The notes under the pieces: generated by a model
What the model was told of the DNA's origin: nothing
What the model saw: only the letters and a program-made list of their open reading frames with translations
Databases searched by the model: none
NCBI GenBank assembly: GCA_036268775.1
Contig: DATATM010000037.1
Span: forward strand, 14,443-78,442
Direction of reading: 5' to 3'
Length of the DNA stretch: 64,000 nucleotides
DNA from: DASZIT01 sp036268775
GTDB lineage: Bacteria > Actinomycetota > Acidimicrobiia > Acidimicrobiales > RAAP-2
Part shown: positions 16,958 to 25,291 of the stretch, in pieces
How the letters are laid out: each line of letters starts with the position of its first letter
Numbering within the stretch: the stretch's first letter is position 1
Translations under genes and position numbers: made by a program

Positions 16958-18133
16958 GTGACTGAAGCGGTCATCGTTGCCGCCGCCCGCACGCCCATCG
17001 GTCGAGCCAACAAGGGGTCGCTGGTGGACGTCGACGCCTTCGAGCTCGCCGAGGTGGCAGTGGGAGCTGCCATTGACCGCTCCGGGGTACCGGCGGCCGA
17101 CATTGACGACATCGTGCTGGCCGAGTCGCTGCAAGGTGGCGGGGTCATCGCTCGCAACGTCGCCGTCCGCCTCGGTCTCTCGAGCGTTCCCGGGTTGGCC
17201 GACAACCGCCATTGCGCCGCAGGGCTGAGCGCCATTCAGATCGCTGCCGGGAGCATCCGGGCGGGCATGGACCGGGTGGTGGTCGCCGGCGGTACCGAGA
17301 GCCTGAGCTCGATGCCCCAGACGATGAAGTCGATCCCGGCGTCCGCCCGCCGGTACTCGCAATGGATGTCGCCGAGCCATCCCTCCACTCCCGAGGCCCC
17401 CGCCTACGACATGTCGATCACCGTGGGGGAGAACACCGCCCGAATCGCCGGGATCAGCCGGGCCGAAGCCGACGAGTGGGCCTACCACTCCCATATGCGG
17501 GCGGCGGCGGCCCGGGACGAGGGCCGATTCGCCGACGAGATCGTGGGCGTCATCGTTGCGGACGGCAATGGTGGCACCCGGGAAGTCCTGGCCGACGAGC
17601 AGCCCCGCCCGGACACCACCATGGAGAGGTTGGCGTCACTGCCCCTTCTCCATCCGGAGCTGCCGGGAGCCACGGTGACCGCCGGCAACGCCGCCGGCTT
17701 GAATGATGCCGCCGCCGCGGTGGTGGTCACCGCCGACGACTACGCCCGCACCCACGGCTTGGAGGTGCTGGCCCGGATCGTGGGGTGGGCGTCGGTCGGG
17801 ATCGAGCCCGAACGCACCGGACTGGCGCCGACCTTGGCGATTCCGAAAGCCCTCAGACGGGCGGGCATCGAAATCGGGGACGTCGACCTGTTCGAGATCA
17901 ACGAGGCGTTCTGTTCCATGGCGGTGGCCAGCTCCCGGGTGCTCGGCATCGACCATGACATCCTGAATGTGAACGGCAGTGGGTGTGGACTCGGCCATCC
18001 GATTGCGGCCACCGGTGCCCGGATGGTGGTGACCATGATCCACGAGCTGCGTCGGCGGGGTGGGACGATCGGTTGCGTCGCGATGTGCGCCGGTGGTGGG
18101 ATGGGCTCTGCTCTGGTCCTCGAACTCATCTGA
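16958..18133 (+). CDS. acetyl-CoA acyltransferase (thiolase II family)
   Basis: This 391-residue canonical thiolase cleaves a 3-ketoacyl-CoA with CoA. All three catalytic signatures are intact: nucleophile Cys86 (NRHCAAG), His347 (GLGHPIAATG) and Cys377 (CAGGGMG). It begins at GTG 16958 after CCAGGAGCACTCC. Unlike the thiolase-like gene at 5057 it needs no DUF35 partner. Position directly behind the HSD10-like SDR supports a beta-oxidation function; chain-length preference is unknown. Confidence 0.94.
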   Translation: MTEAVIVAAARTPIGRANKGSLVDVDAFELAEVAVGAAIDRSGVPAADIDDIVLAESLQGGGVIARNVAVRLGLSSVPGLADNRHCAAGLSAIQIAAGSIRAGMDRVVVAGGTESLSSMPQTMKSIPASARRYSQWMSPSHPSTPEAPAYDMSITVGENTARIAGISRAEADEWAYHSHMRAAAARDEGRFADEIVGVIVADGNGGTREVLADEQPRPDTTMERLASLPLLHPELPGATVTAGNAAGLNDAAAAVVVTADDYARTHGLEVLARIVGWASVGIEPERTGLAPTLAIPKALRRAGIEIGDVDLFEINEAFCSMAVASSRVLGIDHDILNVNGSGCGLGHPIAATGARMVVTMIHELRRRGGTIGCVAMCAGGGMGSALVLELI

Positions 18134-18163
18134 GAAGGCGGAAGCGATGGAGCTGCGGCAACC

Positions 18164-18808
18164 ATGACCAAAGGAGTTGAAGTCCCCAGTCGGCGGGACT
18201 TGCGTCGTGAGCGTCACCACGACCTGAGTCGTACCCAGTTGCTGGACGCCGCCGAGCGGGTGTTCGGGGAAAAGGGATTCTACGAGGCCACCTTGAATGA
18301 GATCGCCGAACTGGCCGACTACTCGGTCGGGTCGGTGTACTCCTTCTTCGAGGGCAAGGAGGACCTGTTCTCCCAGGTGTTCGTGAGACGGGGCGAGGAG
18401 TTCATGCCGGCGATGCGCGACATCGTGGAGGGGACCGGTTCAGCGACGGACAAGCTCCACCGTCTGGTTGATTTCCAGGTGGGGTTCTTTCGGGACCATC
18501 GTCGGTTCGCCCGGCTGTTCTTGCGTTACGCCAACGTCGCCCTGGTGGCGGAGCCAAGTGAGCTCGATGCTTCGATCGCCGGGAACTATGACGAGTCGAT
18601 GCGACTGGAATCCGGGCTGATCAGCCGAGGCCAGCGCTCCGGCGAGTTCCACCCCGGCGATGCGACGGTGCTCGCCCACCTGTTCAGCGGGCTCATCGCC
18701 TCCTATCAGGCGCTGGATCCGTCAGTCGTCTCCGACGAGCCGGACCCACCGGAGCGCCTGTCGTTGGTGGACCTGCACCAGTTGGTGGCCCGGGCCTTCG
18801 AGGTATGA
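18164..18808 (+). CDS. TetR-family transcriptional regulator
   Basis: The 214-residue protein has a TetR helix-turn-helix at about residues 20-70 (LLDAAERVFGEKGFYEATLNEIAE, then SVGSVYSFFEGKEDLF) and a helical C-terminal ligand domain resembling fatty-acid-responsive regulators. It lies 30 nt behind the thiolase and 34 nt ahead of an enoyl-CoA hydratase, within one apparent transcript. Its operator is unknown; the GAACT/AGTTC repeats upstream of the amidohydrolase at 19751 are a candidate. Confidence 0.9.
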   Translation: MTKGVEVPSRRDLRRERHHDLSRTQLLDAAERVFGEKGFYEATLNEIAELADYSVGSVYSFFEGKEDLFSQVFVRRGEEFMPAMRDIVEGTGSATDKLHRLVDFQVGFFRDHRRFARLFLRYANVALVAEPSELDASIAGNYDESMRLESGLISRGQRSGEFHPGDATVLAHLFSGLIASYQALDPSVVSDEPDPPERLSLVDLHQLVARAFEV

Positions 18809-18842
18809 GCGCCGCGTCGAGCGGCAAAGAGGGAGTTGTCTG

Positions 18843-19661
18843 ATGACCGAGAACCTGCCCCGCCCCCCCGGCGGGGACTGGCTGGGTACCCCTTACGTGC
18901 GATTTGAGCGGCACGGTCCCCTCGCCTACTGCATCGTGGACCGACCCGAAGCTCGGAACGCCATGACCGCGTCGATGTATTTCGCCGTCCGGCTGGCTGT
19001 CGACCTGGTCAACCGAGATCCCGAGCTGGCGGGGATGCTGCTGACCGGCACCGGCGACGTGTTCATTCCCGGAGGTGACCTCGGAGCCGCCTCGGTCGAC
19101 GACTGGGGCGGTGCCGTCGGGCTGCTCGGTATGGACGTCGTGCCCTTCGAGGCGATCCGGAACTCCCGCAAGCCGGTCGTGAGTGCGGTCAACGGCATCT
19201 GCCAGGGGGGCGGCCTCCTCATGGCCATGCTGTCCGACGTGGCGGTGGCCAGCCAGGCGGCCACCTTCCGCTGCCCGGAGCTCTACCGGGGGATCGCCGA
19301 CACCGGCTACGCCCAGTACCTGCCGGCCCAGATCGGCCCGGCCCGGGCCCGGGACATGCTCTTCACCGGGCGGACGATTGACGCGCCCGAAGCCTGCGCC
19401 TGGGGGCTCGTCTCCCGGGTGACTCCTCCGGAACGGCTGCTGGGGGACGCCCTCGAGGCGCTGACGGCGTGCTGCCGGAGTGCGCCGCAGGCACGGTTGG
19501 TGGTCAAACGGGTCATCAATGAGAGCTACGGCCGCTATGACCGGATGTCGATGGACGAGAGCCTGTCCAGCCCGGAGTGCGTAGAAGGATGGGTCGCCTT
19601 CAAGGAGCGACGCTCGCCGTCCTGGGTACCGGAGGAGCTGCGCACTGAAGGTCGACTGTAG
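18843..19661 (+). CDS. enoyl-CoA hydratase/isomerase family protein
   Basis: The 272-residue crotonase-fold protein has the CoA-binding oxyanion segment NGICQGGGLLMAMLSDVAVAS and the CPELYRGI segment, where a Glu occupies the region of the second catalytic acid. It hydrates or isomerises a 2-enoyl-CoA. ATG 18843 follows AAAGAGGGAG. The N-terminal extension before YVRFERHGPLAYCIVDRP is longer than usual. It is probably cotranscribed with the TetR gene upstream. Confidence 0.9.
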   Translation: MTENLPRPPGGDWLGTPYVRFERHGPLAYCIVDRPEARNAMTASMYFAVRLAVDLVNRDPELAGMLLTGTGDVFIPGGDLGAASVDDWGGAVGLLGMDVVPFEAIRNSRKPVVSAVNGICQGGGLLMAMLSDVAVASQAATFRCPELYRGIADTGYAQYLPAQIGPARARDMLFTGRTIDAPEACAWGLVSRVTPPERLLGDALEALTACCRSAPQARLVVKRVINESYGRYDRMSMDESLSSPECVEGWVAFKERRSPSWVPEELRTEGRL

Positions 19662-19675
19662 ACAGCGGAAATGGC

Positions 19676-19713
19676 GAACTCTGATTGCGAGTTCAAGATT
19701 TCGAACTATGATT
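19676..19713 (+). promoter_or_regulatory. promoter with three alternating GAACT/AGTTC half-sites
   Basis: GAACT (19676-19680), AGTTC (19691-19695) and GAACT (19704-19708) form two overlapping inverted repeats. They coincide with a plausible promoter, TTGCGA (19686-19691), 16-nt spacer, TATGAT (19708-19713), upstream of the amidohydrolase start at 19751. A repressor bound here would block RNA polymerase. Confidence 0.45.
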
Positions 19714-19750
19714 CAAAGCACCACCGATCACCCATCCGGAAGGAGTCGCC

Positions 19751-21034
19751 ATGCACCCCGATGAGCTGATCATGATCAGCGTGGACGACCACGTCGTCGA
19801 GCCACCCACCCTGTTCGACGGGCGGCTACCGGCCAAATTCCAAGATCAGGCTCCCCATGTCGAGCGGCTCTCGAACGGCAGCGACGTCTGGCTGTTCAAC
19901 GGCACCAAGATTCCCAACATCGGCCTGAACGCAGTGGCCGGACGACCCAAAGAGGAATACGGGATCGAGCCGACGGCCTTCGACGAGATGCGTCCTGGGT
20001 GCTTTGACATCCATGAGCGGGTCAAGGACATGAATGCCGGTGGGGTGCTTGCCTCCATGAACTTCCCCTCGTTCCCCGGGTTCAGCGCTCGGCTGTTCGC
20101 CGCCTGCGACGACAAGGAGTTGGCGCTCTCCGTCCTGCGGGCCTACAACGATTGGCACATCGACGAATGGTGCGGTTCGTACCCGGGCCGGTTCATCCCC
20201 ATGGCCCTCCCGGTCCTGTGGGACGCCCAACTCTGCGCCGAGGAGGTGCGGCGGGTGGCGGCCAAGGGCTGCCACTCCCTGACCTTCACCGAGAACCCGG
20301 CCAAGCTCGGTTTCCCCAGTTTTCACAGTGAATCGTGGGACCCGTTGTGGAAAGCGCTGTGCGACGAGGAGGTGGTGTTGTCGATCCATCTGGGTTCCTC
20401 GGGAGAGCTGGCCTTCACCGCCCCCGACGCTCCGATCGACGTGATGATCACCCTGCAGCCGATGAATATCTGTAGTGCCGCCTCGGATCTGCTGTGGTCA
20501 CGAGTCCTCAAGTCGTTCCCGGACATCCGCATCGCGCTGTCCGAAGGCGGGACCGGCTGGATCCCCTACTTCCTCGATCGCATCGACCGCACCTACGACA
20601 TGCACCGGGGATGGACCGGACAGGATTTCGGCGACAAGTTGCCGAGCGAGGTATTTCGCCAGCACTTCCTGACCTGCTTCATCTCGGATCCGATCGGGCT
20701 GCAACTCCGCCACCAGATCGGGATGGACAACATCGCCTGGGAGTCTGATTACCCCCACTCCGACTCGTCATGGCCCAACGCCCCCGAAGAGCTCGCCGAG
20801 GTGGCGGCCGACATTCCCGACGACGAGCTCGAGAAGATCACCTGGAAGAATGCCAGCCGTTGGTTCTCCTTCGACCCCTTCGTGCACCGCTCCCGAGAGG
20901 CGAGCACAGTGGCTTCGTTGCGGGCGGAGTCCGAAGGGCACGACGTCTCCATCCAATCCTTCGACACCGGTCGCGTCGTCCGGGGGGGCAAGGGCGTCGA
21001 TCTCGCCACCATCGCCGCCCAGGCGACGGCCTAG
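19751..21034 (+). CDS. amidohydrolase family 2 (PF04909) metal-dependent hydrolase
   Basis: This 427-residue PF04909 TIM-barrel hydrolase shows SVDDHVVEP at the N terminus (Asp/His metal ligands), SIHLGSS in the middle and ESDYPHSDSSWP near the C terminus. It is paralogous to the hydrolase at 815, sharing RLPAKFQDQAPHVE, FDEMRPGCFD and a similar YNDWHIDEW segment. GGAAGGAG lies just before the ATG. It has its own promoter and is followed by a hairpin, so it seems to be a single-gene unit. Substrate unknown. Confidence 0.9.
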   Translation: MHPDELIMISVDDHVVEPPTLFDGRLPAKFQDQAPHVERLSNGSDVWLFNGTKIPNIGLNAVAGRPKEEYGIEPTAFDEMRPGCFDIHERVKDMNAGGVLASMNFPSFPGFSARLFAACDDKELALSVLRAYNDWHIDEWCGSYPGRFIPMALPVLWDAQLCAEEVRRVAAKGCHSLTFTENPAKLGFPSFHSESWDPLWKALCDEEVVLSIHLGSSGELAFTAPDAPIDVMITLQPMNICSAASDLLWSRVLKSFPDIRIALSEGGTGWIPYFLDRIDRTYDMHRGWTGQDFGDKLPSEVFRQHFLTCFISDPIGLQLRHQIGMDNIAWESDYPHSDSSWPNAPEELAEVAADIPDDELEKITWKNASRWFSFDPFVHRSREASTVASLRAESEGHDVSIQSFDTGRVVRGGKGVDLATIAAQATA

Positions 21035-21040
21035 AGGCCG

Positions 21041-21062
21041 GTCCCCGGACCGGACCGGGGAC
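21041..21062 (+). terminator. hairpin terminator candidate after the amidohydrolase
   Basis: GTCCCCGG and CCGGGGAC form a perfect 8-bp stem around ACCGGA, starting 7 nt after the stop codon. It lacks a U-tract. Confidence 0.55.
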
Positions 21063-21069
21063 GCGATAC

Positions 21070-21097
21070 GGCCCCCCGAATGGGGGATCGGAGGGCC
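21070..21097. terminator. second hairpin, possible backup terminator
   Basis: Outer arms GGCCC and GGGCC enclose an inner CCCCC-GAAT-GGGGG stem. It sits 8 nt after the first hairpin; the pair could stop transcription from the left. Confidence 0.4.
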
Positions 21098-21331
21098 ATA
21101 TCTCGTGTCGGAACCTTGTCCGTCACGGTCACCGCGGCGGAAAAGCGAACCCGCCACGGTTCCAGAGGATCGTCGTGACCTCCGGACGGGGGATGTCCAG
21201 GGTTGACGGTACGACCCTCCAGATCTGCACTCGAACCGCACCACCGCCGCGCCCCGAGGCCTGGAACTGTTTCAAGTCCGGAAGCTGCCCCCCTGTTGGA
21301 ATCACTCGAGTCGGGAAAGAATTGGCACGTC

Positions 21332-21344
21332 TATATACAATATA
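21332..21344. promoter_or_regulatory. AT-rich palindrome sharing an 11-bp core with the site at 13096
   Basis: TATATACAATATA has TATAT and ATATA arms around ACA. Its complement contains ATATTGTATAT, identical to the core at 13097-13107. It also contains TACAAT (21336-21341), a good -10 hexamer. It lies between convergent genes, so any promoter here would run antisense to a neighbour or make a short RNA. Confidence 0.45.
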
Positions 21345-21457
21345 AAGTCCAGAGTGATTGTACCCAGGGTCGGATTAGCCCGCAATTGGGGAGGCCCCGG
21401 TTCGGGTGGGCCGGCGACGGCCCGGGTCCGGGTGGCCGAAGGAAACCCGGTCAGGTA

Positions 21458-22696
21458 TCAGACGTTGATGGGGAGCTGCTTGTAGCCGCGGACCGTGCTG
21501 GTGTGGAGGGGCACCGCCCGTTCCTTGTCGACGGTCCACGTCTTGTAGCGCTTGAGGGTCTCCTCCAACGCCACCTTGCCCTCCATCCGCGCCAAGGCGG
21601 CACCCAGGCAGAAATGGATGCCGTAGCCGAAGGCGACATGCAATTTGAAGGTGCGCCGAATGTCGAAACGGTCCCCGTCCGGGTACGCCCGGTCATCCCG
21701 GCCGGCCGACCCGGTGAGCAGCAACACCTTCGAGTCGACTGGGATCACCTGCCCATGGAGCTGCACTTCCTCGGTCAACCATCGGCCTTGCACCGGCGAC
21801 GGCGACTCGTAGCGGAGCAGTTCCTCGACGGCATTGGGGATCAGGGAGGGTTCGCCGGCCAGGTCGGCTAGCTGATCGGGATGGTCGGCCAGCAGCAGCC
21901 CCGCCCAGCCCAGCAATCGGGCGACGGTCTCGGTTCCGGCCCCGATGATCAAGAGGGCGAATTCCGTGCTCTCCTCGGGGGTGAGGCGCCGGGTGGTGCC
22001 CGCTGGGTCGGTGATTTCCGCCTGCACCAGATCAGAAAACATGTCGTCACGCGGACGGGTTCGGCGCTCGTTGAGTTGGCTGTCCATGTACTCGGCCAGC
22101 CAAATGCCCGCCCCCATGGAGATGTCATTGGCCATTCCGACCCCGGGCTCGATGTGGAACATCTCGTCGATGTGGTGACGGACCGGGTCTCGGTCGGACG
22201 GTGGCACCCCGAGGAGAGCGGCAATCACGTAAGCCGGCAGCTGGGCCCCGAAGTCCTGCACATAGTCGAAGCTGGCCTGTCCGCGCTGGGCGTCGAGGAG
22301 ACGAACACACAGCGTGCGGATCTCCTCTTCGAGCTCGGCCACCCGTCGAGGCGTGAATGCCTTCGACACCAACCTCCGGAGGACGGTGTGTTCCGGCGGA
22401 TCAAGGAAGATCATCATTCCCTGGTGCTGAGCCTCTTCCGTCATCATCTCCAGGACGGTTCCGTGGGCGGAGCTGTAGACCTTGGGATCCCGGTGGGCCC
22501 GCTCCACATCCTCGAACTGGCTGAGGGCCCAGAAGTCGTACGTCTCGTTGTAGTAGACGGGGGCCTCGTCACGCAGACGTCGCCACCGGGGATGGGGGTC
22601 CGCCTTCAGCGATTCGTCGAACGGATCCCAGTACACCCCGTCGGGCGGGACGGGCGTACCGCTGGGCGCGGCCTCCGACCCGATCTCGGCCGTCAC
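21458..22696 (-). CDS. cytochrome P450
   Basis: This 412-residue soluble P450 has the heme loop FGYGIHFCLGAALARMEG with thiolate Cys363 and the I-helix motif IIGAGTETVARLL. GTG 22696 was chosen because it overlaps the upstream Rieske stop in the classic GTGA arrangement; longer in-frame starts would lie within the Rieske gene. Being coupled to a KshA-like Rieske oxygenase implies that both oxidise the same or successive intermediates. It still needs a ferredoxin and reductase, absent from the window. Confidence 0.94.
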   Translation of the reverse strand: MTAEIGSEAAPSGTPVPPDGVYWDPFDESLKADPHPRWRRLRDEAPVYYNETYDFWALSQFEDVERAHRDPKVYSSAHGTVLEMMTEEAQHQGMMIFLDPPEHTVLRRLVSKAFTPRRVAELEEEIRTLCVRLLDAQRGQASFDYVQDFGAQLPAYVIAALLGVPPSDRDPVRHHIDEMFHIEPGVGMANDISMGAGIWLAEYMDSQLNERRTRPRDDMFSDLVQAEITDPAGTTRRLTPEESTEFALLIIGAGTETVARLLGWAGLLLADHPDQLADLAGEPSLIPNAVEELLRYESPSPVQGRWLTEEVQLHGQVIPVDSKVLLLTGSAGRDDRAYPDGDRFDIRRTFKLHVAFGYGIHFCLGAALARMEGKVALEETLKRYKTWTVDKERAVPLHTSTVRGYKQLPINV

Positions 22697-23646
22697 GCCG
22701 GCCGGCTCGCTTCCTCGACGTAGAACTGTTTGAACCATTGGCGGAACTGCATGATCGGCTTCTCGCTGGAAGCCAGGGCGGGGACCGGCTGGTAACGCTT
22801 GTGCTCCCAAATCGGGATGTCCTGGCCGACTTCGGAGGTCACCGAAGCGACGAAGGCCTTGGCGATATTGGCCACGTGCTGATCCTGGTCGGGGTTCTTC
22901 AATGAGAAGAGGAAGGTGAGATGGGTCGTTTCGTCGTCGATGGGGGTGCTGCATCCGATCAGTGACGCATCGATGAGGCCGTGGTAGCGGGTCACCGCCA
23001 TGCCCGGCCCGCGCCCGAAGATGTCGATCCGGGCATCCACCGGGCCCCTCGACGACGGGAACTTCTGGGAAGTGAGCACAGTCCGATCAAACCCCTTGAA
23101 ATCGATTTTCTCGACGGTACCAACCTTGGGATGGCTGTGCACGAACTGGAAGTGGGCGTGGTCGAAGCCGTTCTCTCCCATCTCTTGGAGACAGGTGCCG
23201 ATGGTGAAGTCGAATACCTGGTACTCCCCGTATTCAGGGTCCTCGTACTCGGGGATGCTCATCAGCTCCCAGAGCGGGGCGGCTTCCAAAGGGTGGTACC
23301 AGGCGAAAATGATGCCGACGTGTTGGCGGGTGGGATACGTCCTCAGCTTGGCCTTCCGGTTGGGTCGGTCGGCGTAGGGGATATCCACGTTGTCCCCCTC
23401 CGGACCCCAGGCCCATCCGTGGAACGGGCACCGGATGCACGACGACTCCACCGTCCCGCCGACGCCGAGGTGGGCACCGAGGTGGGCACAGTACGCCTCC
23501 TGACAAACGACCTCGCCGTCGGCATTCCGCCACAGCACCACATCGGTCCCGAACAGCCGCCGGGTGACCACGGCGCCCTCGGGGATGTCGTCGGGCATCG
23601 CCACCTTGAACCACCCGAATGGCATCGGAAACGGGAACCGGCTCAC
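22693..23646 (-). CDS. Rieske [2Fe-2S] non-heme iron oxygenase, KshA-like
   Basis: This 317-residue terminal oxygenase has an N-terminal Rieske domain with Cys53-x-His55 (YCAHLGAHL) and Cys73-x2-His76 (CIRCPFH). A C-terminal catalytic domain follows, with the mononuclear-iron region NGFDHAHFQFVH. The spacing and the AYCAHLGAHLGVGG wording are close to 3-ketosteroid 9-alpha-hydroxylase oxygenases (KshA) and relatives acting on bulky ring substrates; the true substrate is not known. GTG 23646 is preferred because GGAGGG lies 5 nt upstream. Upstream frames are Arg/Pro-rich and cross the promoter. No KshB-type reductase is nearby. It faces a TetR gene across a 286-nt gap with inverted repeats. 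Confidence 0.88.
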   Translation of the reverse strand: MSRFPFPMPFGWFKVAMPDDIPEGAVVTRRLFGTDVVLWRNADGEVVCQEAYCAHLGAHLGVGGTVESSCIRCPFHGWAWGPEGDNVDIPYADRPNRKAKLRTYPTRQHVGIIFAWYHPLEAAPLWELMSIPEYEDPEYGEYQVFDFTIGTCLQEMGENGFDHAHFQFVHSHPKVGTVEKIDFKGFDRTVLTSQKFPSSRGPVDARIDIFGRGPGMAVTRYHGLIDASLIGCSTPIDDETTHLTFLFSLKNPDQDQHVANIAKAFVASVTSEVGQDIPIWEHKRYQPVPALASSEKPIMQFRQWFKQFYVEEASRPA

Positions 23647-23792
23647 CCAACCCTCCGGTGGCGAACCACGATCTCGATCGCCTCCGGCCGGGTCCGATTC
23701 CGGGCGGCGCCGATCCTCGGTGAGGGGGCCGCGGGGATCGCCGAAGCGGTCGGGATCCGGGCAGGCGGGGCAGGGGCACTCACCCCTCCATA

Positions 23793-23809
23793 CTAGAACG
23801 CCATTTCGA
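23793..23809. promoter_or_regulatory. imperfect second copy of the TAGAA-N5-TT operator
   Basis: CTAGAACGCCATTTCGA repeats the left half (CTAGAA) and the N5-TT spacing of the palindrome at 23846, with a degenerate right arm. It is nearer the Rieske/P450 operon and may be that operon's operator. Confidence 0.35.
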
Positions 23810-23845
23810 TCTGTGCTGGCCCGGTGGCGGCGGCGGACCGGTGAG

Positions 23846-23862
23846 CTAGAATCAGCTTCTAG
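23846..23862. promoter_or_regulatory. operator candidate between the Rieske operon and tetR
   Basis: CTAGAA-TCAGC-TTCTAG is a perfect inverted repeat with 6-bp arms in the divergent intergenic region. This is the usual place for the site of the adjacent TetR protein. Confidence 0.6.
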
Positions 23863-23932
23863 TGCGCGAGGGCCAGGGCTGGATCGGATGGGGAAGGCGG
23901 GGACCGGGGGCCGTACGGCCTTCGGGGCGGTG

Positions 23933-24550
23933 ATGGCCAAGCCCGTCTCGCCGAGTGTGCTGACCGACAACCAACGGGCCCGCCGTCAGCGGGTGATCGA
24001 CGCCGGGCTCACCCTCCTGAAGCGGCGCGATTACGAATCGATCCAGGTCAAAGACGTTGCCGAGGAGGCGGGGGTGGCCCTCGGCACGGTGTATCACTAC
24101 TTCTCCTCCAAGGAGCACATTTTTGCCGAGGTGCTGGTCAAATGGGCGGCCACCCTCCGGACCAGCATCACCCGGCGTCCCCTCGCCGGCGACTCACCGG
24201 AAGGGAAGCTCACCGAGGCGCTGCACCGTTCGGTTCGAGCCTTTCAGCGCCAACCTCAACTGGCTCGCCTGGTCGCCTCGCTCCAGTTGTCCGCGGACCC
24301 CTTTGCCGCCGAAATCCTCGGGCGGATGGATACCGAGACCACCGGCATCTATCTCGAGTTGCTCGACGGCGTCGACCCGGAGGTGGCCTCCACCATCGTC
24401 CGCACCGCCGAATCGGTGTTGGACAGCTCGCTCCGGGCGTGGTCGGCCGGGCGGTTGCCGATCAACGAGCTCTACGACCACCTCACCGAGGCAGTGGCCC
24501 TGCTGTTTGCACACGAGCCGGCCGGAGACGCCCGCGGCGTGACCGCCTGA
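23933..24550 (+). CDS. TetR-family transcriptional regulator
   Basis: This 205-residue TetR repressor has a DNA-binding domain at about residues 13-60 (ARRQRVIDAGLTLLKRRDYESI, then GVALGTVYHYFSSKEHIFAE). The layout resembles KstR-type regulators of ring or lipid catabolism, but the motif at its promoter lacks the KstR AAC-N2-GTT core. ATG 23933 fits the family start; in-frame ATG 23888 would add a Gly-rich extension. It is divergent from the Rieske/P450 pair, which it probably controls together with itself. Confidence 0.85.
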   Translation: MAKPVSPSVLTDNQRARRQRVIDAGLTLLKRRDYESIQVKDVAEEAGVALGTVYHYFSSKEHIFAEVLVKWAATLRTSITRRPLAGDSPEGKLTEALHRSVRAFQRQPQLARLVASLQLSADPFAAEILGRMDTETTGIYLELLDGVDPEVASTIVRTAESVLDSSLRAWSAGRLPINELYDHLTEAVALLFAHEPAGDARGVTA

Positions 24551-24561
24551 GAGGTCCGAGC

Positions 24562-25287
24562 TCAGCCCGGGGCGCAGGAGTCGAGCAGGGCAGCCAGCTC
24601 GGTGGGGGATCCGGTAGCCACATTGTGGCCGGCATCGATGTCGACCAGGTCGGCGCCGCCCAGGTTGGCGATCATGACGTCGACCAGGTCCGGAGCAATG
24701 ACAGCGTCGCGAAGGCAGCGGATATAGGTCCGGGGCAATTGACGGGGGAAGCCGTCCCAGCTGAACGGTTCGAACAGCGGGCCGGGTGCCTCGAGCCCGA
24801 GCCTCGGGCCGCTGTCGACCAATTCGAGATCGGTGACGATGGGCGGTTCTCCCGGGCGCAGCCCGCCGAGGGTGCGGCCGGAGGTCCGTGCCACGATGGC
24901 GTCCCGGTGTTCGATCGTCCGTGACCGCAAGTCGGCCCGCATGAACTCCACCGGCGGTCGACCCTCCGCCGGGAGGTTGGCGGCGACAAAGATCAGGCCC
25001 CGGGTCCTCTCGCTGAGCAGGGCGGCCACGCCGGGGATCACGAACCCCCCTGACGAGTGACCGACCAGGACGATGTCCTCCAGGCCCGCCGCCTCGATGT
25101 CCTCGCACACCGAGCCGACCCAGTCGGCGCGGGTCACCGAGCCGAGATCGGCGGGCTTGTACCGACGCCCGGGGAGGTCGACCGCCAGAGCCTTGTGATC
25201 GAGGTGCTCCAGGACGCCGTCCCACATCACCGAGGTGGACATGGCCCCGTGGACCAGTACCAGCGTCGGCTGGCCGGCGAGTGTCAC
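24562..25287 (-). CDS. alpha/beta-hydrolase, salicylate-esterase/hydroxynitrile-lyase-like
   Basis: The 241-residue protein begins with PTLVLVHGAMSTSVMWDGV, giving the HG oxyanion motif. It has the nucleophile elbow VGHSSGGF (Ser) and the catalytic His in DAGHNVATG. The compact size and pattern match the HNL/methylesterase branch of alpha/beta-hydrolases. GTG 25287 lies 4 nt beyond the ligase stop, so the two are one transcript. Probable role: release of an acid that the ligase then activates (inference). Confidence 0.85.
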   Translation of the reverse strand: MTLAGQPTLVLVHGAMSTSVMWDGVLEHLDHKALAVDLPGRRYKPADLGSVTRADWVGSVCEDIEAAGLEDIVLVGHSSGGFVIPGVAALLSERTRGLIFVAANLPAEGRPPVEFMRADLRSRTIEHRDAIVARTSGRTLGGLRPGEPPIVTDLELVDSGPRLGLEAPGPLFEPFSWDGFPRQLPRTYIRCLRDAVIAPDLVDVMIANLGGADLVDIDAGHNVATGSPTELAALLDSCAPG

Positions 25288-25291
25288 CCGG

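Larger units (their letters stand above)
21035..21457. other. 423-nt intergenic region between convergent genes
   Basis: No convincing gene is present. It holds two hairpins near its left end (21041 and 21070), and an isolated AT-rich palindrome at 21332 that is not placed to drive either flanking gene. Confidence 0.6.

Noticed and set aside
23846..23862. A KstR operator of the steroid regulon
   Set aside because: The site has TAGAA-N5-TTCTA and lacks the AAC-N2-GTT core of KstR sites. I keep it only as a generic TetR-type site.
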